A stretch of DNA of 64,000 nucleotides from Rhodospirillaceae bacterium (lineage in GTDB: Bacteria > Pseudomonadota > Alphaproteobacteria > Rhodospirillales > UBA2165). Positions 25,887 to 34,174 of this stretch are shown here, in pieces. The notes under the pieces were generated by a model that saw only the letters and a program-made list of their open reading frames with translations, made no database searches and was not told where the DNA came from. Both the position numbers and the translations under genes were made by a program. Location of the stretch: positions 1 to 64,000 of the forward strand of contig JABIHH010000009.1 in the NCBI GenBank assembly GCA_018649725.1. Direction: 5' to 3'. Each line of letters begins with the position of its first letter. The first letter of the stretch is position 1.

Positions 25887-26025
25887 AAAAAAAGCGGCTG
25901 GAAAGAGGTGTCTCAGGGGAGGGACGCTTTCCAGCCGTTAGTTTTTGGCAGTCGAGCCTGCCTATAGGGGGTAAGAGAGCCAAAAGGGTTTTGGTACTCT
26001 CTTGGTATCAGGAGGCCTGATGCGA
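25887..26025 (-). ncRNA. candidate small RNA with C-rich loops and intrinsic terminator
   Basis: No ORF is convincing in the 494 bp between the Rieske gene and acnA. Read on minus, four perfect or near-perfect hairpins follow one another: ATCAGG/CCTGAT (26007-26021), AAGAGAGCC.../CTCTCTT (25973-26003), GGCAG/CTGCC (25947-25962) and an 11-bp CGGCTGGAAAG/CTTTCCAGCCG stem (25895-25937). The last is followed by T7 (25887-25893), making an intrinsic terminator on minus. Loops and linkers are C-rich on this strand (CCTCC, CCCCCTAT, CCCTCCCC), as in C-rich-loop small RNAs known from other alphaproteobacteria. It is either an independent sRNA or a terminated leader of the Rieske gene. The remaining 200 bp (26026-26225) presumably hold the acnA promoter. 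Confidence 0.6.
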
Positions 26026-26225
26026 AACAGTAAAGCGCCCAATTGTGTCGAGAATAAGCTGATATTGTAACGATTTTGTGTTTAATTATTTCCGATTTAG
26101 CTTAAAAATAATCGCAAAAGCCCTTTCTGGGCTGGAAAATACCCACTTCTTAGTGTAGGCAAGGCCTCAATTCAGTAAACCCATTATAAACCGCATTTAA
26201 ATCACCAAATTTGGAGGAGAGCCGT

Positions 26226-28907
26226 ATGTCGAAAGTCGGCCAGGACACCCTAAACACCCGCCGCACGTTAAGTGCCGCTGGTAAAGACTATGATTATTTT
26301 AGCCTGGAGGCTGCTTCAGAAGCCGGCCTCGGCGATATCTCCCGTCTGCCGTTTTCCTTAAAAGTTCTGCTGGAAAATCTGCTGCGCTATGAAGATGGCA
26401 ATACGGTCACGGTGGATGATGTTAAAGCGCTTGGTGCCTGGCTTGAAAGTAAAAGCTCGGACCGCGAAATTGCCTATCGTCCAGCGCGTGTTTTGCTGCA
26501 GGATTTCACCGGCGTTCCGGCCGTGGTTGATCTGGCCGCGATGCGCCAAGCCATGAAAGACCTCGGTGGTGATCCACAAAAAATTAATCCGCTGAGCCCG
26601 GTTGATCTGGTGATCGACCACTCGGTGATGATCGATAATTTTGGAACTGAAGAAGCATTTGACGCTAACGTCGAAAAGGAATTTGAGCGCAACCAGGAAC
26701 GCTATGAGTTCCTCCGCTGGGGTTCTGTAGCGTTTGATAATTTCCGTGTTGTGCCGCCCGGAACCGGCATTTGCCATCAGGTGAATCTCGAATTCCTATC
26801 GCAAACCGTTTGGACCGATGAAGTTGACGGCAAGACGGTTGCTTATCCGGATACGCTGGTGGGTACCGATAGTCATACCACCATGGTCAATGGCTTGGCT
26901 GTCCTGGGCTGGGGTGTCGGTGGTATCGAAGCCGAAGCGGCTATGCTGGGACAACCCGTTTCCATGTTGGTGCCCGAAGTTATTGGCTTCAAGCTGACGG
27001 GAGAGATGAAAGAAGGCACCACTGCCACGGATCTCGTGCTGCGTGTTGTGCAAATGCTGCGTGAAAAAGGTGTGGTTGGTAAATTCGTCGAATTCTTTGG
27101 CCCGGCTTTGGATAGTCTCAGCCTGCCGGATCGCGCGACGCTCGCCAATATGGCGCCGGAATATGGTGCGACGTGCGGCATCTTCCCCATCGATGAAGAA
27201 ACCATTCGCTTCTTGAAATTCACCTCCCGTGATGCCGATCGGGTGGCCTTGGTTGAAGAATATGCCAAAGCCCAAGGCATGTGGCGGGATGCCTCAACAC
27301 CGGATCCTGAGTTCTCTGATACCTTGGAGCTTGATATCTCTGGCGTTGAGCCCTCAATCTCGGGTCCAAAGCGGCCGCAAGATCGTATTGCGCTTTCCGA
27401 TGCCGCACCGGCTTTCCAGGAAACCTTGGATGCTGTTGGCCGCGGCAAAGGTCCGCAAGATGCCTCAGGTGAAGACTACAAAGTCCAGGATGGCGATGTT
27501 GTTATTGCGTCGATCACTTCTTGCACCAACACATCTAACCCCAGCGTTTTGATGGCTGCGGGTCTGGTGGCGCAAAAAGCTAATGCGCTTGGCCTTAAGC
27601 CAAAGCCCTGGGTTAAAACTTCGCTCGCTCCCGGTAGTCAGGTGGTCTCGGATTATCTCGAACATGCCGGCTTGCAAGGCGATCTTGATGCACTTGGCTT
27701 CAATGTCGTTGGTTATGGTTGCACGACGTGTATCGGTAACTCCGGTCCATTGCCGGAGCCGGTCGATCAAGCCATCACCGAGGGTGACCTCACGGTCTGT
27801 GCGGTGCTATCCGGTAACCGGAATTTCGAGGGCCGGATTCACGCCCAGATTAAAACCAATTACCTCGCCTCACCGCCGCTGGTTGTCGCTTATGCGTTGG
27901 CCGGCTCTATGACCCGCGATCTCTATAATGATCCCTTGGGCAAAGACAAGGACAGCAATCCGGTTTATCTCAAAGACATCTGGCCGACCAATAAAGAGGT
28001 CAGTGATGCGGTGATGAACCACATCACGCCGGACATGTTTGCAACCCGCTACGGTGATACGGTTTGGCAAGGTCCACAACAATGGCAGGATATTCAAGCC
28101 GAAGGGTCTGAGACCTATGATTGGCAGGAAGCATCCACTTACGTCAAATACCCAAGCTTCTTTGAAGGCATGGAAGATGAGCCGGGTGACTTCTCAGATA
28201 TTGAAGGCGCGCGGCAATTGGCTGTACTGGGCGATTCAATCACGACCGATCACATCTCTCCGGCCGGCGCGATCAAAGAGGATAGCCCTGCTGGTTCCTA
28301 CCTCACCGATCGTCAGGTGCGGACCCAAGACTTCAACTCTTTTGGCTCACGCCGGGGTAACCACGAAGTTATGATGCGCGGCACGTTTGCCAATATCCGT
28401 ATCAAAAACGAAATGGCGCCGGGGACCGAAGGTGGTGTGACCAAACATCAGCCTTCCGGTGAGGATATGTCGATCTATGACGCGGCGATGAAATACGCCG
28501 ATGAAGGCGTGCCGTTGGTGATTATTGGTGGCTCGCTTTACGGCAATGGCTCATCGCGTGACTGGGCAGCCAAAGGCACAACATTGCTTGGCGTCAAAGC
28601 GGTCATCGTTGAAAGCTTCGAGCGCATCCACCGCTCCAACCTCGTAGGCATGGGCGTTCTACCGCTGCAATTTAAAGAAGGTCAGAGCCGCCAGACGCTT
28701 AAACTCGATGGGTCGGAAGTTTTCGACATCACCGGTATTAAAGACGGTATTGATCCGCGCATGGACGTGCCGTGCAAGATCACTCGGGCTGATGGGACTA
28801 GCGAAGAAATTTCTTTGCTGTGCCGGATAGATACCGCAGATGAGGTTGAATACTACCGTCACGGCGGTATTCTTCAGTATGTTCTGAGGAATCTGAAAGC
28901 AGCCTAG
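26226..28907 (+). CDS. acnA: aconitate hydratase A
   Basis: The protein is 893 residues, with the three [4Fe-4S] Cys ligands in [11 protein letters not shown] and [11 protein letters not shown], the swivel-domain [17 protein letters not shown] motif, and [14 protein letters not shown]. It isomerises citrate to isocitrate. The ATG at 26226 (MSKVGQD) follows GGAGGAGA, so the track start (TTG, five codons earlier) is rejected as lying in the RBS. It is monocistronic and followed by an intrinsic terminator. A structured RNA-like locus lies upstream on the other strand. Confidence 0.98.
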   Translation: MSKVGQDTLNTRRTLSAAGKDYDYFSLEAASEAGLGDISRLPFSLKVLLENLLRYEDGNTVTVDDVKALGAWLESKSSDREIAYRPARVLLQDFTGVPAVVDLAAMRQAMKDLGGDPQKINPLSPVDLVIDHSVMIDNFGTEEAFDANVEKEFERNQERYEFLRWGSVAFDNFRVVPPGTGICHQVNLEFLSQTVWTDEVDGKTVAYPDTLVGTDSHTTMVNGLAVLGWGVGGIEAEAAMLGQPVSMLVPEVIGFKLTGEMKEGTTATDLVLRVVQMLREKGVVGKFVEFFGPALDSLSLPDRATLANMAPEYGATCGIFPIDEETIRFLKFTSRDADRVALVEEYAKAQGMWRDASTPDPEFSDTLELDISGVEPSISGPKRPQDRIALSDAAPAFQETLDAVGRGKGPQDASGEDYKVQDGDVVIASITSCTNTSNPSVLMAAGLVAQKANALGLKPKPWVKTSLAPGSQVVSDYLEHAGLQGDLDALGFNVVGYGCTTCIGNSGPLPEPVDQAITEGDLTVCAVLSGNRNFEGRIHAQIKTNYLASPPLVVAYALAGSMTRDLYNDPLGKDKDSNPVYLKDIWPTNKEVSDAVMNHITPDMFATRYGDTVWQGPQQWQDIQAEGSETYDWQEASTYVKYPSFFEGMEDEPGDFSDIEGARQLAVLGDSITTDHISPAGAIKEDSPAGSYLTDRQVRTQDFNSFGSRRGNHEVMMRGTFANIRIKNEMAPGTEGGVTKHQPSGEDMSIYDAAMKYADEGVPLVIIGGSLYGNGSSRDWAAKGTTLLGVKAVIVESFERIHRSNLVGMGVLPLQFKEGQSRQTLKLDGSEVFDITGIKDGIDPRMDVPCKITRADGTSEEISLLCRIDTADEVEYYRHGGILQYVLRNLKAA

Positions 28908-28953
28908 ATCGGGATTTATAACTGAATAGTTATATTCCTCACGCGATTGTTAA

Positions 28954-28983
28954 CAAAACGCGGCTCAAATGGGCCGCGTTTTG
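28954..28983 (+). terminator. intrinsic terminator after acnA
   Basis: CAAAACGCGGC and GCCGCGTTTTG form an 11-bp stem with an 8-nt loop, with the T-run inside and just after the 3-prime arm. It ends acnA transcription 46 bp after its stop. The A/T ends make it usable on both strands. Confidence 0.9.
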
Positions 28984-29050
28984 TCATATTGAGCACTTGC
29001 TCACTACCATGTGATTGGGAATGCGCCGGGCCTTAAGCTATCTCTGGTGT

Positions 29051-29797
29051 ATGAAGTATATAACAAAAATTAGCTTTGCTGTTTTGCTCTTAATCCTTTC
29101 TGTTGGATTGGTTGAGGCGGCAGACAACACAGCCAAACGCGGCCCAACCGTGGTTGAGCTCTATACCTCGCAAGGCTGTTCTTCCTGTCCGCCGGCCGAT
29201 GCGCTTTTGGGTGAGCTGGCGCAACAGAAGGGTGTCTTGGCGTTGTCGTTTCATGTCGATTACTGGGATTACATTGGTTGGAAAGATCCCTTTGCGGCAC
29301 CGATTAATTCTCAGCGCCAGCAGGAATATTCCCGCATTTTCAGAAAATCCTACGTCTACACACCACAGATTGTCATTCACGGTATGGCCGAGACCACCGG
29401 TTCGAACAAAGCTGCGATCCGGGCCAGTATCCAGCATGCGAAATTAGCGCCCGATGTGCCGATCAAACTAGAGCGCCAATCTTCTGGTGAGTTAAAAATC
29501 CGTATTGCCCGTGGGCGCCAACCAGGGCAGGCCTCGGTGTGGTTGGTTTACTATGATCCCTTGCATCAAACAAAAATTCGCCGCGGCGAGAATCGGGGCG
29601 AGGAGATTAGCAATTATAATGTCGTCCGGGTTTTGAAAAAGATCGGCGACTGGCGTGGCAAACGATTGGCCCTGACAGTCTCGGCGGCTGAAATTAAAAA
29701 GCATAAGGGACAGGGCTGCGCGGTTTTTCTGCAAAACGCTCAGAAAGGGCCAATTTTAGGGGCAGCGTCGTTGCAATTGGCTAAAATTATAAATTGA
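29051..29797 (+). CDS. DUF1223 secreted thioredoxin-like protein
   Basis: The 248-residue protein begins with a signal peptide (MKYITKISFAVLLLILSVGLVEA). A thioredoxin-fold DUF1223 domain follows, with CSSC in ELYTSQGCSSCPPADALL, then FHVDYWDYIGWKDPFA and YTPQIVIHG. I take ATG 29051 as start: the longer track ORF places 12 residues before the signal peptide. DUF1223 proteins are common in alphaproteobacteria, and their redox partners are not known. Confidence 0.88.
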   Translation: MKYITKISFAVLLLILSVGLVEAADNTAKRGPTVVELYTSQGCSSCPPADALLGELAQQKGVLALSFHVDYWDYIGWKDPFAAPINSQRQQEYSRIFRKSYVYTPQIVIHGMAETTGSNKAAIRASIQHAKLAPDVPIKLERQSSGELKIRIARGRQPGQASVWLVYYDPLHQTKIRRGENRGEEISNYNVVRVLKKIGDWRGKRLALTVSAAEIKKHKGQGCAVFLQNAQKGPILGAASLQLAKIIN

Positions 29798-29809
29798 TTC
29801 CAAGTCATG

Positions 29810-29837
29810 GAATTTTTGGGAATTTTTAAGAATTTTT
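29810..29837. repeat. three GAATTTTT repeats phased at 10 bp
   Basis: GAATTTTT occurs at 29810, 29820 and 29830, exactly 10 bp apart, ending one base before an 18-bp palindrome. T-tracts repeated every helical turn are the classic pattern for intrinsically bent DNA. The position suggests a promoter-upstream element for the small RNA candidate at 29866-30018. It could also influence the 3-prime end of the DUF1223 gene. Confidence 0.75.
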
Positions 29838-29855
29838 ATTGATCGATCGATCAAT
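29838..29855. promoter_or_regulatory. 18-bp perfect palindrome
   Basis: ATTGATCGATCGATCAAT is an 18-bp perfect palindrome immediately after the phased T-tracts and before the small RNA candidate. It looks like an operator for a dimeric regulator. The GATC-rich core also overlaps several Dam- or CcrM-unrelated GATC sites, so a methylation-linked role is possible but not indicated. Confidence 0.6.
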
Positions 29856-29865
29856 TAGTATTGTA

Positions 29866-30018
29866 AAGGGGGGATTCATCGGTAATAATAAGCCACACTT
29901 TACAGAGTTACCCCAGAGGTGATCCGGAAATTCTGCATGCTCTTCCCCCCATTTTGAGCGAAGGAAATGGATCACCCTTTGAGCGGCTTGGCCTTTTGGT
30001 CAAGCCGCTTTTTTTTTG
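29866..30018 (+). ncRNA. candidate small RNA with C-rich hairpin loop, ending in intrinsic terminator
   Basis: This 333-bp gap between the DUF1223 gene and pgk has no ORF. A GGTGATCC/GGATCACC stem (29918-29925 with 29969-29976) encloses a smaller GCTC/GAGC hairpin (29939-29942 with 29956-29959) whose 13-nt loop is TTCCCCCCATTTT. A strong terminator follows: AGCGGCTTG/CAAGCCGCT (29982-30009) and T10. A GGGGGGA stretch at 29868-29874 can pair with TCCCCCC of the loop (29944-29950), giving an alternative fold. The 5-prime end is estimated. The alternative is a pgk leader, but the terminator lies 113 bp before the pgk start. Confidence 0.62.
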
Positions 30019-30130
30019 GCATGAATTAATCCTCACATAAATTCAATAAATAATATTGGCGCACACTTGCGCTAGTTTTCTGGCCCTATATATTGCGGCC
30101 AATTCCAACCAATGAAATGTTTTGGAGACG

Positions 30131-31306
30131 ATGCCCACTTTTAGAACCCTTGATGATCTCGATCTGGCTGGCAAGCGGGTGCTGCTCCGGGTCGATATGA
30201 ACGTGCCGATGCGGGATGGTGCTATCACCGATACTGCGCGGATTGAAAAAATTATTCCGACGATCACCGAGATCTTGTCCAACGGGGCAGGCATTGTTTT
30301 GGCGAGCCATCTCGGTCGTCCCAAAGGCCAGGCCGTGCCAGAGTTCTCGCTCGAGCCTTTGGCGCCGGTGTTAGGGTCCCTCTTGCCGGACCGTGAGGTA
30401 ATTTTTTCTGCTGATGGCTCGCACCAGGCTGCCCCCGGCGAAATTGTGCTACTTGAAAATCTGCGTTTTAATCCTGGCGAAGAAGGCAATGACCCGGCCT
30501 TCGCAAAATCTCTGGCAGCGCACGGCGACATCTATGTCGACGATGCCTTCTCCTGTGCCCACCGGGCCCATGCTTCGATTGACGGCGTCGCGCGATTGCT
30601 GCCCGCTGCTGCCGGTCGCCTGATGCAGCAAGAACTGGACGCGCTCAATAACGCGCTCGAAAATCCTGCCCATCCGGTCGCTGCCCTTGTCGGCGGCAAC
30701 AAAATCTCCACCAAGCTCGGTGTCTTGGAAAATCTCATTACCAAGGTCGATCATCTCATCGTTGGTGGCGCGATGGCCAACACCTTCCTTTATGCGGGTG
30801 GTGTCGCGGTCGGCAAATCCCTGTGTGAAGAAGAGATGGCTGATACAGCGCGCGACATTGTCGCCAAAGCAAGCGATGCCGGTTGTACCATCCATCTGCC
30901 GGTCGATGCCGTTGTGGCGGCAGGCCTTGAAGAAGGGATTGCATCTGAGACCGTCGCCATCGATGCCGTGCCGGAAGATCAGATGATTTTGGATGTCGGG
31001 CCCGAAACGGCGGCTCAAATCACCAGCTTGCTGGAAGGCTGTAAAACCCTGGTTTGGAACGGTCCCTTGGGCGCGTTTGAGTTCAAGCCATTTGATGACG
31101 GCACCAACGCCGCCGCTCTAGCTGCCGCCAAACTCACCGAAGCCGGCGCCCTGCTCAGCGTCGCCGGTGGCGGTGATACCATGGCCGCGATGGAAAACGC
31201 CGGCGTCACGGAGACATTTTCCTACATCTCATCCGCCGGCGGTGCCTTTCTCGAATGGCTCGAAGGCAAAACCCTCCCGGGTATTGCGGTTTTGATGGAA
31301 AAGTAA
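30131..31306 (+). CDS. pgk: phosphoglycerate kinase
   Basis: The 391-residue protein carries the N-terminal [15 protein letters not shown] substrate-binding motif, SHLGRPKG, and the C-terminal nucleotide-binding segments ([13 protein letters not shown]-like, [12 protein letters not shown]). The gene makes ATP from 1,3-bisphosphoglycerate in glycolysis/gluconeogenesis. The start is ATG 30131 behind GGAG; the track start TTG 30122 is three codons upstream. It is monocistronic here, with a repeat cluster after it. Confidence 0.98.
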   Translation: MPTFRTLDDLDLAGKRVLLRVDMNVPMRDGAITDTARIEKIIPTITEILSNGAGIVLASHLGRPKGQAVPEFSLEPLAPVLGSLLPDREVIFSADGSHQAAPGEIVLLENLRFNPGEEGNDPAFAKSLAAHGDIYVDDAFSCAHRAHASIDGVARLLPAAAGRLMQQELDALNNALENPAHPVAALVGGNKISTKLGVLENLITKVDHLIVGGAMANTFLYAGGVAVGKSLCEEEMADTARDIVAKASDAGCTIHLPVDAVVAAGLEEGIASETVAIDAVPEDQMILDVGPETAAQITSLLEGCKTLVWNGPLGAFEFKPFDDGTNAAALAAAKLTEAGALLSVAGGGDTMAAMENAGVTETFSYISSAGGAFLEWLEGKTLPGIAVLMEK

Positions 31307-31310
31307 GAAG

Positions 31311-31678
31311 GTTCACCACAAAGAACACGAAGAAAAAGAAAGCCGCAGCATCACAACCCCACCGTCATCCCGGACTTGATCCGGGATCCAGCTTTGCGCG
31401 TCCGCGGAAATTCCATTGCATTTAGTAGACCCCCCTCCTTGATCCTCCCCCTCAAGGGGGGAGGAAAATTTGTTGCAGAACTCGTCTCCTTTTAACGAAG
31501 GTGAGTTTTTTTGTCTTCCTCTGTGTTCTCTGTGCCCTCTGTGGTTCATACAAAGGGCGACTTAACCGGCTGTCGGCAGAAAAGACTGGATCCCGGATCA
31601 CGTCCGGGATGACGGTTGGGGGAGATGGAGAAGGGAGGGGTCTGTTAAACGCTAACCGCTAATCCCTAACCACTAACT
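31311..31678. repeat. nested cluster of dispersed palindromic repeats
   Basis: This 373-bp gap has no real gene. Its minus-strand ORF (31313-31549) reads NHRGHREHRG and WIPDQVRDDG, translations typical of well-known intergenic repeats. Pieces seen: an outer inverted pair (TTCACCACAAAG near 31313 and CTCTGTGGTTCA near 31537); CGTCATCCCGGACTTGATCC at 31363-31391; its inverted copy at 31586-31614 (CTGGATCCCGGATCACGTCC); the CCTCCCCCTCAAGGGGGG repeat at 31444-31464 shared with 21691; and CTAAC-type near-repeats at 31649-31675. It is best read as repeats inserted next to or into each other after pgk. Confidence 0.8.
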
Positions 31679-31679
31679 T

Positions 31680-33671
31680 CTACTCTCTTGCCTTGGGCTG
31701 GGAGGTTGTTGGTGCGCCGCTATCTACTTTGCCGAGGAGGTTGTCGAGCATGCTGCGGAGGTCTTCGGATTGGCGCAGCAGCTCGTTCGCGGCTTCGAGG
31801 GCTTCTTTAGAGGCGGTGGTTGAGAAATCTTTGGCGACTTCATTGACGTCATTGATGGTTGAGCCGATGGTTTGCACGGCTTTGATGGCGCGTTTGGTGC
31901 CGCCTTGAATGGTTTCGATGCGGTCGTTGACCGACTGGCCGGGGCTGGTTTTAGACCCGGCTTTCCGTTTGCCGCGCTTCTCATCGAGATGGATGAGATT
32001 TTCAGCATCGCTACCGCTTTCGCTTTCGAGCAAAGCAGTTTGTACGGCGAGCAGGCTCATCTGGTCGCTGATGCCAATCATCAAAATTTCAATATCGGTG
32101 ATTTTCTCGGCTGCATCATCCAGACCGCTGACCATTTTCTCGGTGCGCTCGGCTTCCTCGGCAGCGTTTGAGGCACTTTGGCTGGTTTCGGTGAGTTGGT
32201 GACTGATCTCGGTGATGGCGCTTTTGCCGATCGGCAGCTGGGGAGAGCTTAGCTCGTCTTCCGCTTCCTCTGGTGTCGCTTGCTCGGTCACGCTCGGCAA
32301 ATTGTGTGAGTTTGGAATAAGGCCGCGGCCGGGTGTTATAATTTCCTCAACCATCTCTTCGGCGGTAAGCTCTTCAGCAGCGAGCTCTTCAGCGGTTTCT
32401 AATTTTGGCGCCGCCTGCAAAGCGATGTTTTCCTTGAGGGCCAGCTCCAGGTCTTTGCGCAGCCGATCCGCTTGCAGCATGTTCTCGCGGAAGATAGTCA
32501 GCGTATTAGAAAGCTCGCCGGTCTCATCAAAATTACCGAGATAGGGGATTGGTGCACTGACATTGCCATGTGCCAGCTCCATTGCAATTTCTGCAATCTG
32601 CCCGGTCGGCTTGGTAATACTCCGCATGAGCAATGCCCCTAGAAATATCAGCACGAACAAGATGCCGCCACTGCCCCCGGCAATTATCTTGCGGATGAAG
32701 TCTTGGGTCATTTTGCTTTCCTGGCGGGTCAGGAGAGTAAAATTACCGGTGTAATTGATCAGCGCATCGAGGCTCGGTGCCATATAAGTGTTAATCTCGC
32801 CAAGCCGAGAGGTCTCCTTGGTGTAAGTGATGCGGGTGCGGCCCAGCTGGGTGATGTCGCTGCGGTGAGATTGCAGCAAATTCATCAATGTTTTCTTTTC
32901 ATCATCCGGCAAGGACGATGAGACCAGGGCTTTATTGAGCAGCCCGATGTCAATTTGAATTTTTCGTAGATTCTTGGGTGTTGGGTTTTGGCTCAACTGT
33001 AGCTCGCTGTTTCTGACAATGCTGAGCGGGCCGATAATTTCACCTTCTTTAAGGCTCGCCGCCAATTGGCCGAGCCGATTTTCAAGTGCCACCAAAGACG
33101 CCGCTGCATTGCTGGCGATACCGATTTTCTTGTCAAAACCAAGCAGCGTTTGAATTTTAACGATGTTAGAGAATTGCGCGGCATGTTGCGCGACGCCGTC
33201 ACTTAAGGTCGTCGCCATTTTCTGGCCATCCAAAGCGGCCGGATCTTCGATCAATAATCTGAGATTGCCGGCCAAGGCGGTCGAGCGCCTTATATAATTC
33301 TCGGCATAACGCAAATCTTTGCTTTCGATGAAGTTGCGGCTGTCACTGTTGAGCGCCAATGTTTCAGACTCGATCTTTGACACCAAGCTGGCGACATGGC
33401 TGGCTGCTCGGATTTGGTGGAGCGATTTCGACAGCAATTGGTCAGCGTGATAAAGCAGGGCCGCCATGCTGCAAATGGCAACCAGACTGAAAACCATAAA
33501 TAAAGAGTGCCGGGTGGCAAAACGCGAAGCCCCCATGAAGGAGCGATGGTTGGGATCGTCACGCGACGGGTCACCCTTAATTACGGGTGCTAAATCTGGA
33601 AAGACATCTTTTGAAATTTCCCGCGCACTATCCGGCTGCAAAGTAGATTGCGTTGGCTCGCCTTCACTCAT
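31680..33671 (-). CDS. methyl-accepting chemotaxis-like protein with degenerate signalling tip
   Basis: The 663-residue protein has a cytosolic N-terminal region, a first membrane helix (LFMVFSLVAICSMAALLY, about residue 60), a long helical periplasmic sensor region, a second helix (GGILFVLIFLGALLM), a HAMP domain (ITKPTGQIAEIAMELAHGN) and a coiled-coil signalling region. The hairpin tip, normally near IANQTNLLALNAAIEAARAGE, reads ISDQMSLLAVQTALLESESG here and is followed by a charged insert (KRGKRKAGSK). Key Glu and Arg residues for CheA/CheW contact are not evident. No che genes are nearby. It may signal through another partner or be a non-chemotactic relative. Confidence 0.8.
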   Translation of the reverse strand: MSEGEPTQSTLQPDSAREISKDVFPDLAPVIKGDPSRDDPNHRSFMGASRFATRHSLFMVFSLVAICSMAALLYHADQLLSKSLHQIRAASHVASLVSKIESETLALNSDSRNFIESKDLRYAENYIRRSTALAGNLRLLIEDPAALDGQKMATTLSDGVAQHAAQFSNIVKIQTLLGFDKKIGIASNAAASLVALENRLGQLAASLKEGEIIGPLSIVRNSELQLSQNPTPKNLRKIQIDIGLLNKALVSSSLPDDEKKTLMNLLQSHRSDITQLGRTRITYTKETSRLGEINTYMAPSLDALINYTGNFTLLTRQESKMTQDFIRKIIAGGSGGILFVLIFLGALLMRSITKPTGQIAEIAMELAHGNVSAPIPYLGNFDETGELSNTLTIFRENMLQADRLRKDLELALKENIALQAAPKLETAEELAAEELTAEEMVEEIITPGRGLIPNSHNLPSVTEQATPEEAEDELSSPQLPIGKSAITEISHQLTETSQSASNAAEEAERTEKMVSGLDDAAEKITDIEILMIGISDQMSLLAVQTALLESESGSDAENLIHLDEKRGKRKAGSKTSPGQSVNDRIETIQGGTKRAIKAVQTIGSTINDVNEVAKDFSTTASKEALEAANELLRQSEDLRSMLDNLLGKVDSGAPTTSQPKARE

Positions 33672-33919
33672 GGTGGTTCCTCATACTTAAATCCTGGCCC
33701 GACGTTTCTTATAAGGTGTTGGTTTTATTGGCTTGTCGCGCGCAATTGGTCCCTATGTTACCCATATATTAGGGGGCTAGGCAAAATTTAAATCAAAAAT
33801 AATGAGCCGCGTTAGATTCCGTTAACTCTTTTCGGGCATTATGAGGCGGTTAAAAAAAAGCGTGAAAAAGGGTGTCAAAAAGATGCCTACAAATCATCAA
33901 GCCAGAAGTAGAGCTATAA

Positions 33920-34165
33920 ATGAGCGATGATATAAGAATGGTGGGTGCCGCGGTCCAGCCTCTGAAACATTCAGGGCAGTTCCGCCAACAAGCACTTTCA
34001 GGATATGAAGCGTCAAAAGAGGTCGACCGGCAGGCTCGGATTACCAAGCCGATGGATGAGCCCGCTTTCCGCCGGGCGCTGGATAAACTAAATCAGACCC
34101 TCGATAACAACAAACCGCTGCGCGACGATGTGCCGCGCGGCTACTACCTCAACATCCGCGTCTAA
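33920..34165 (+). CDS. small hypothetical protein (81 aa)
   Basis: This short Arg/Asp-rich soluble protein (MSDDIRMVGAAVQPLKHSG... RDDVPRGYYLNIRV) is not one I recognise. Its codon pattern resembles the neighbours. It stands alone on plus between two minus-strand genes, and ends 9 bp before the convergent ftsY stop. No membrane segment or cysteine pair is visible. The preceding sequence has only a weak GAGC-like RBS. The call as a gene rests on the ORF and its fit between neighbours. Confidence 0.55.
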   Translation: MSDDIRMVGAAVQPLKHSGQFRQQALSGYEASKEVDRQARITKPMDEPAFRRALDKLNQTLDNNKPLRDDVPRGYYLNIRV

Positions 34166-34174
34166 TGTAATACT

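Noticed and set aside
24571-25983. Rieske ORF extended to 470 aa
   Set aside because: The extra N-terminal 84 residues run through the hairpin cluster and do not resemble Rieske oxygenases; the ATG at 25731 has a good RBS.
31313-31549. 78-aa minus-strand ORF NHRGHREHRG...
   Set aside because: It is the translation of known dispersed repeats, not a gene.
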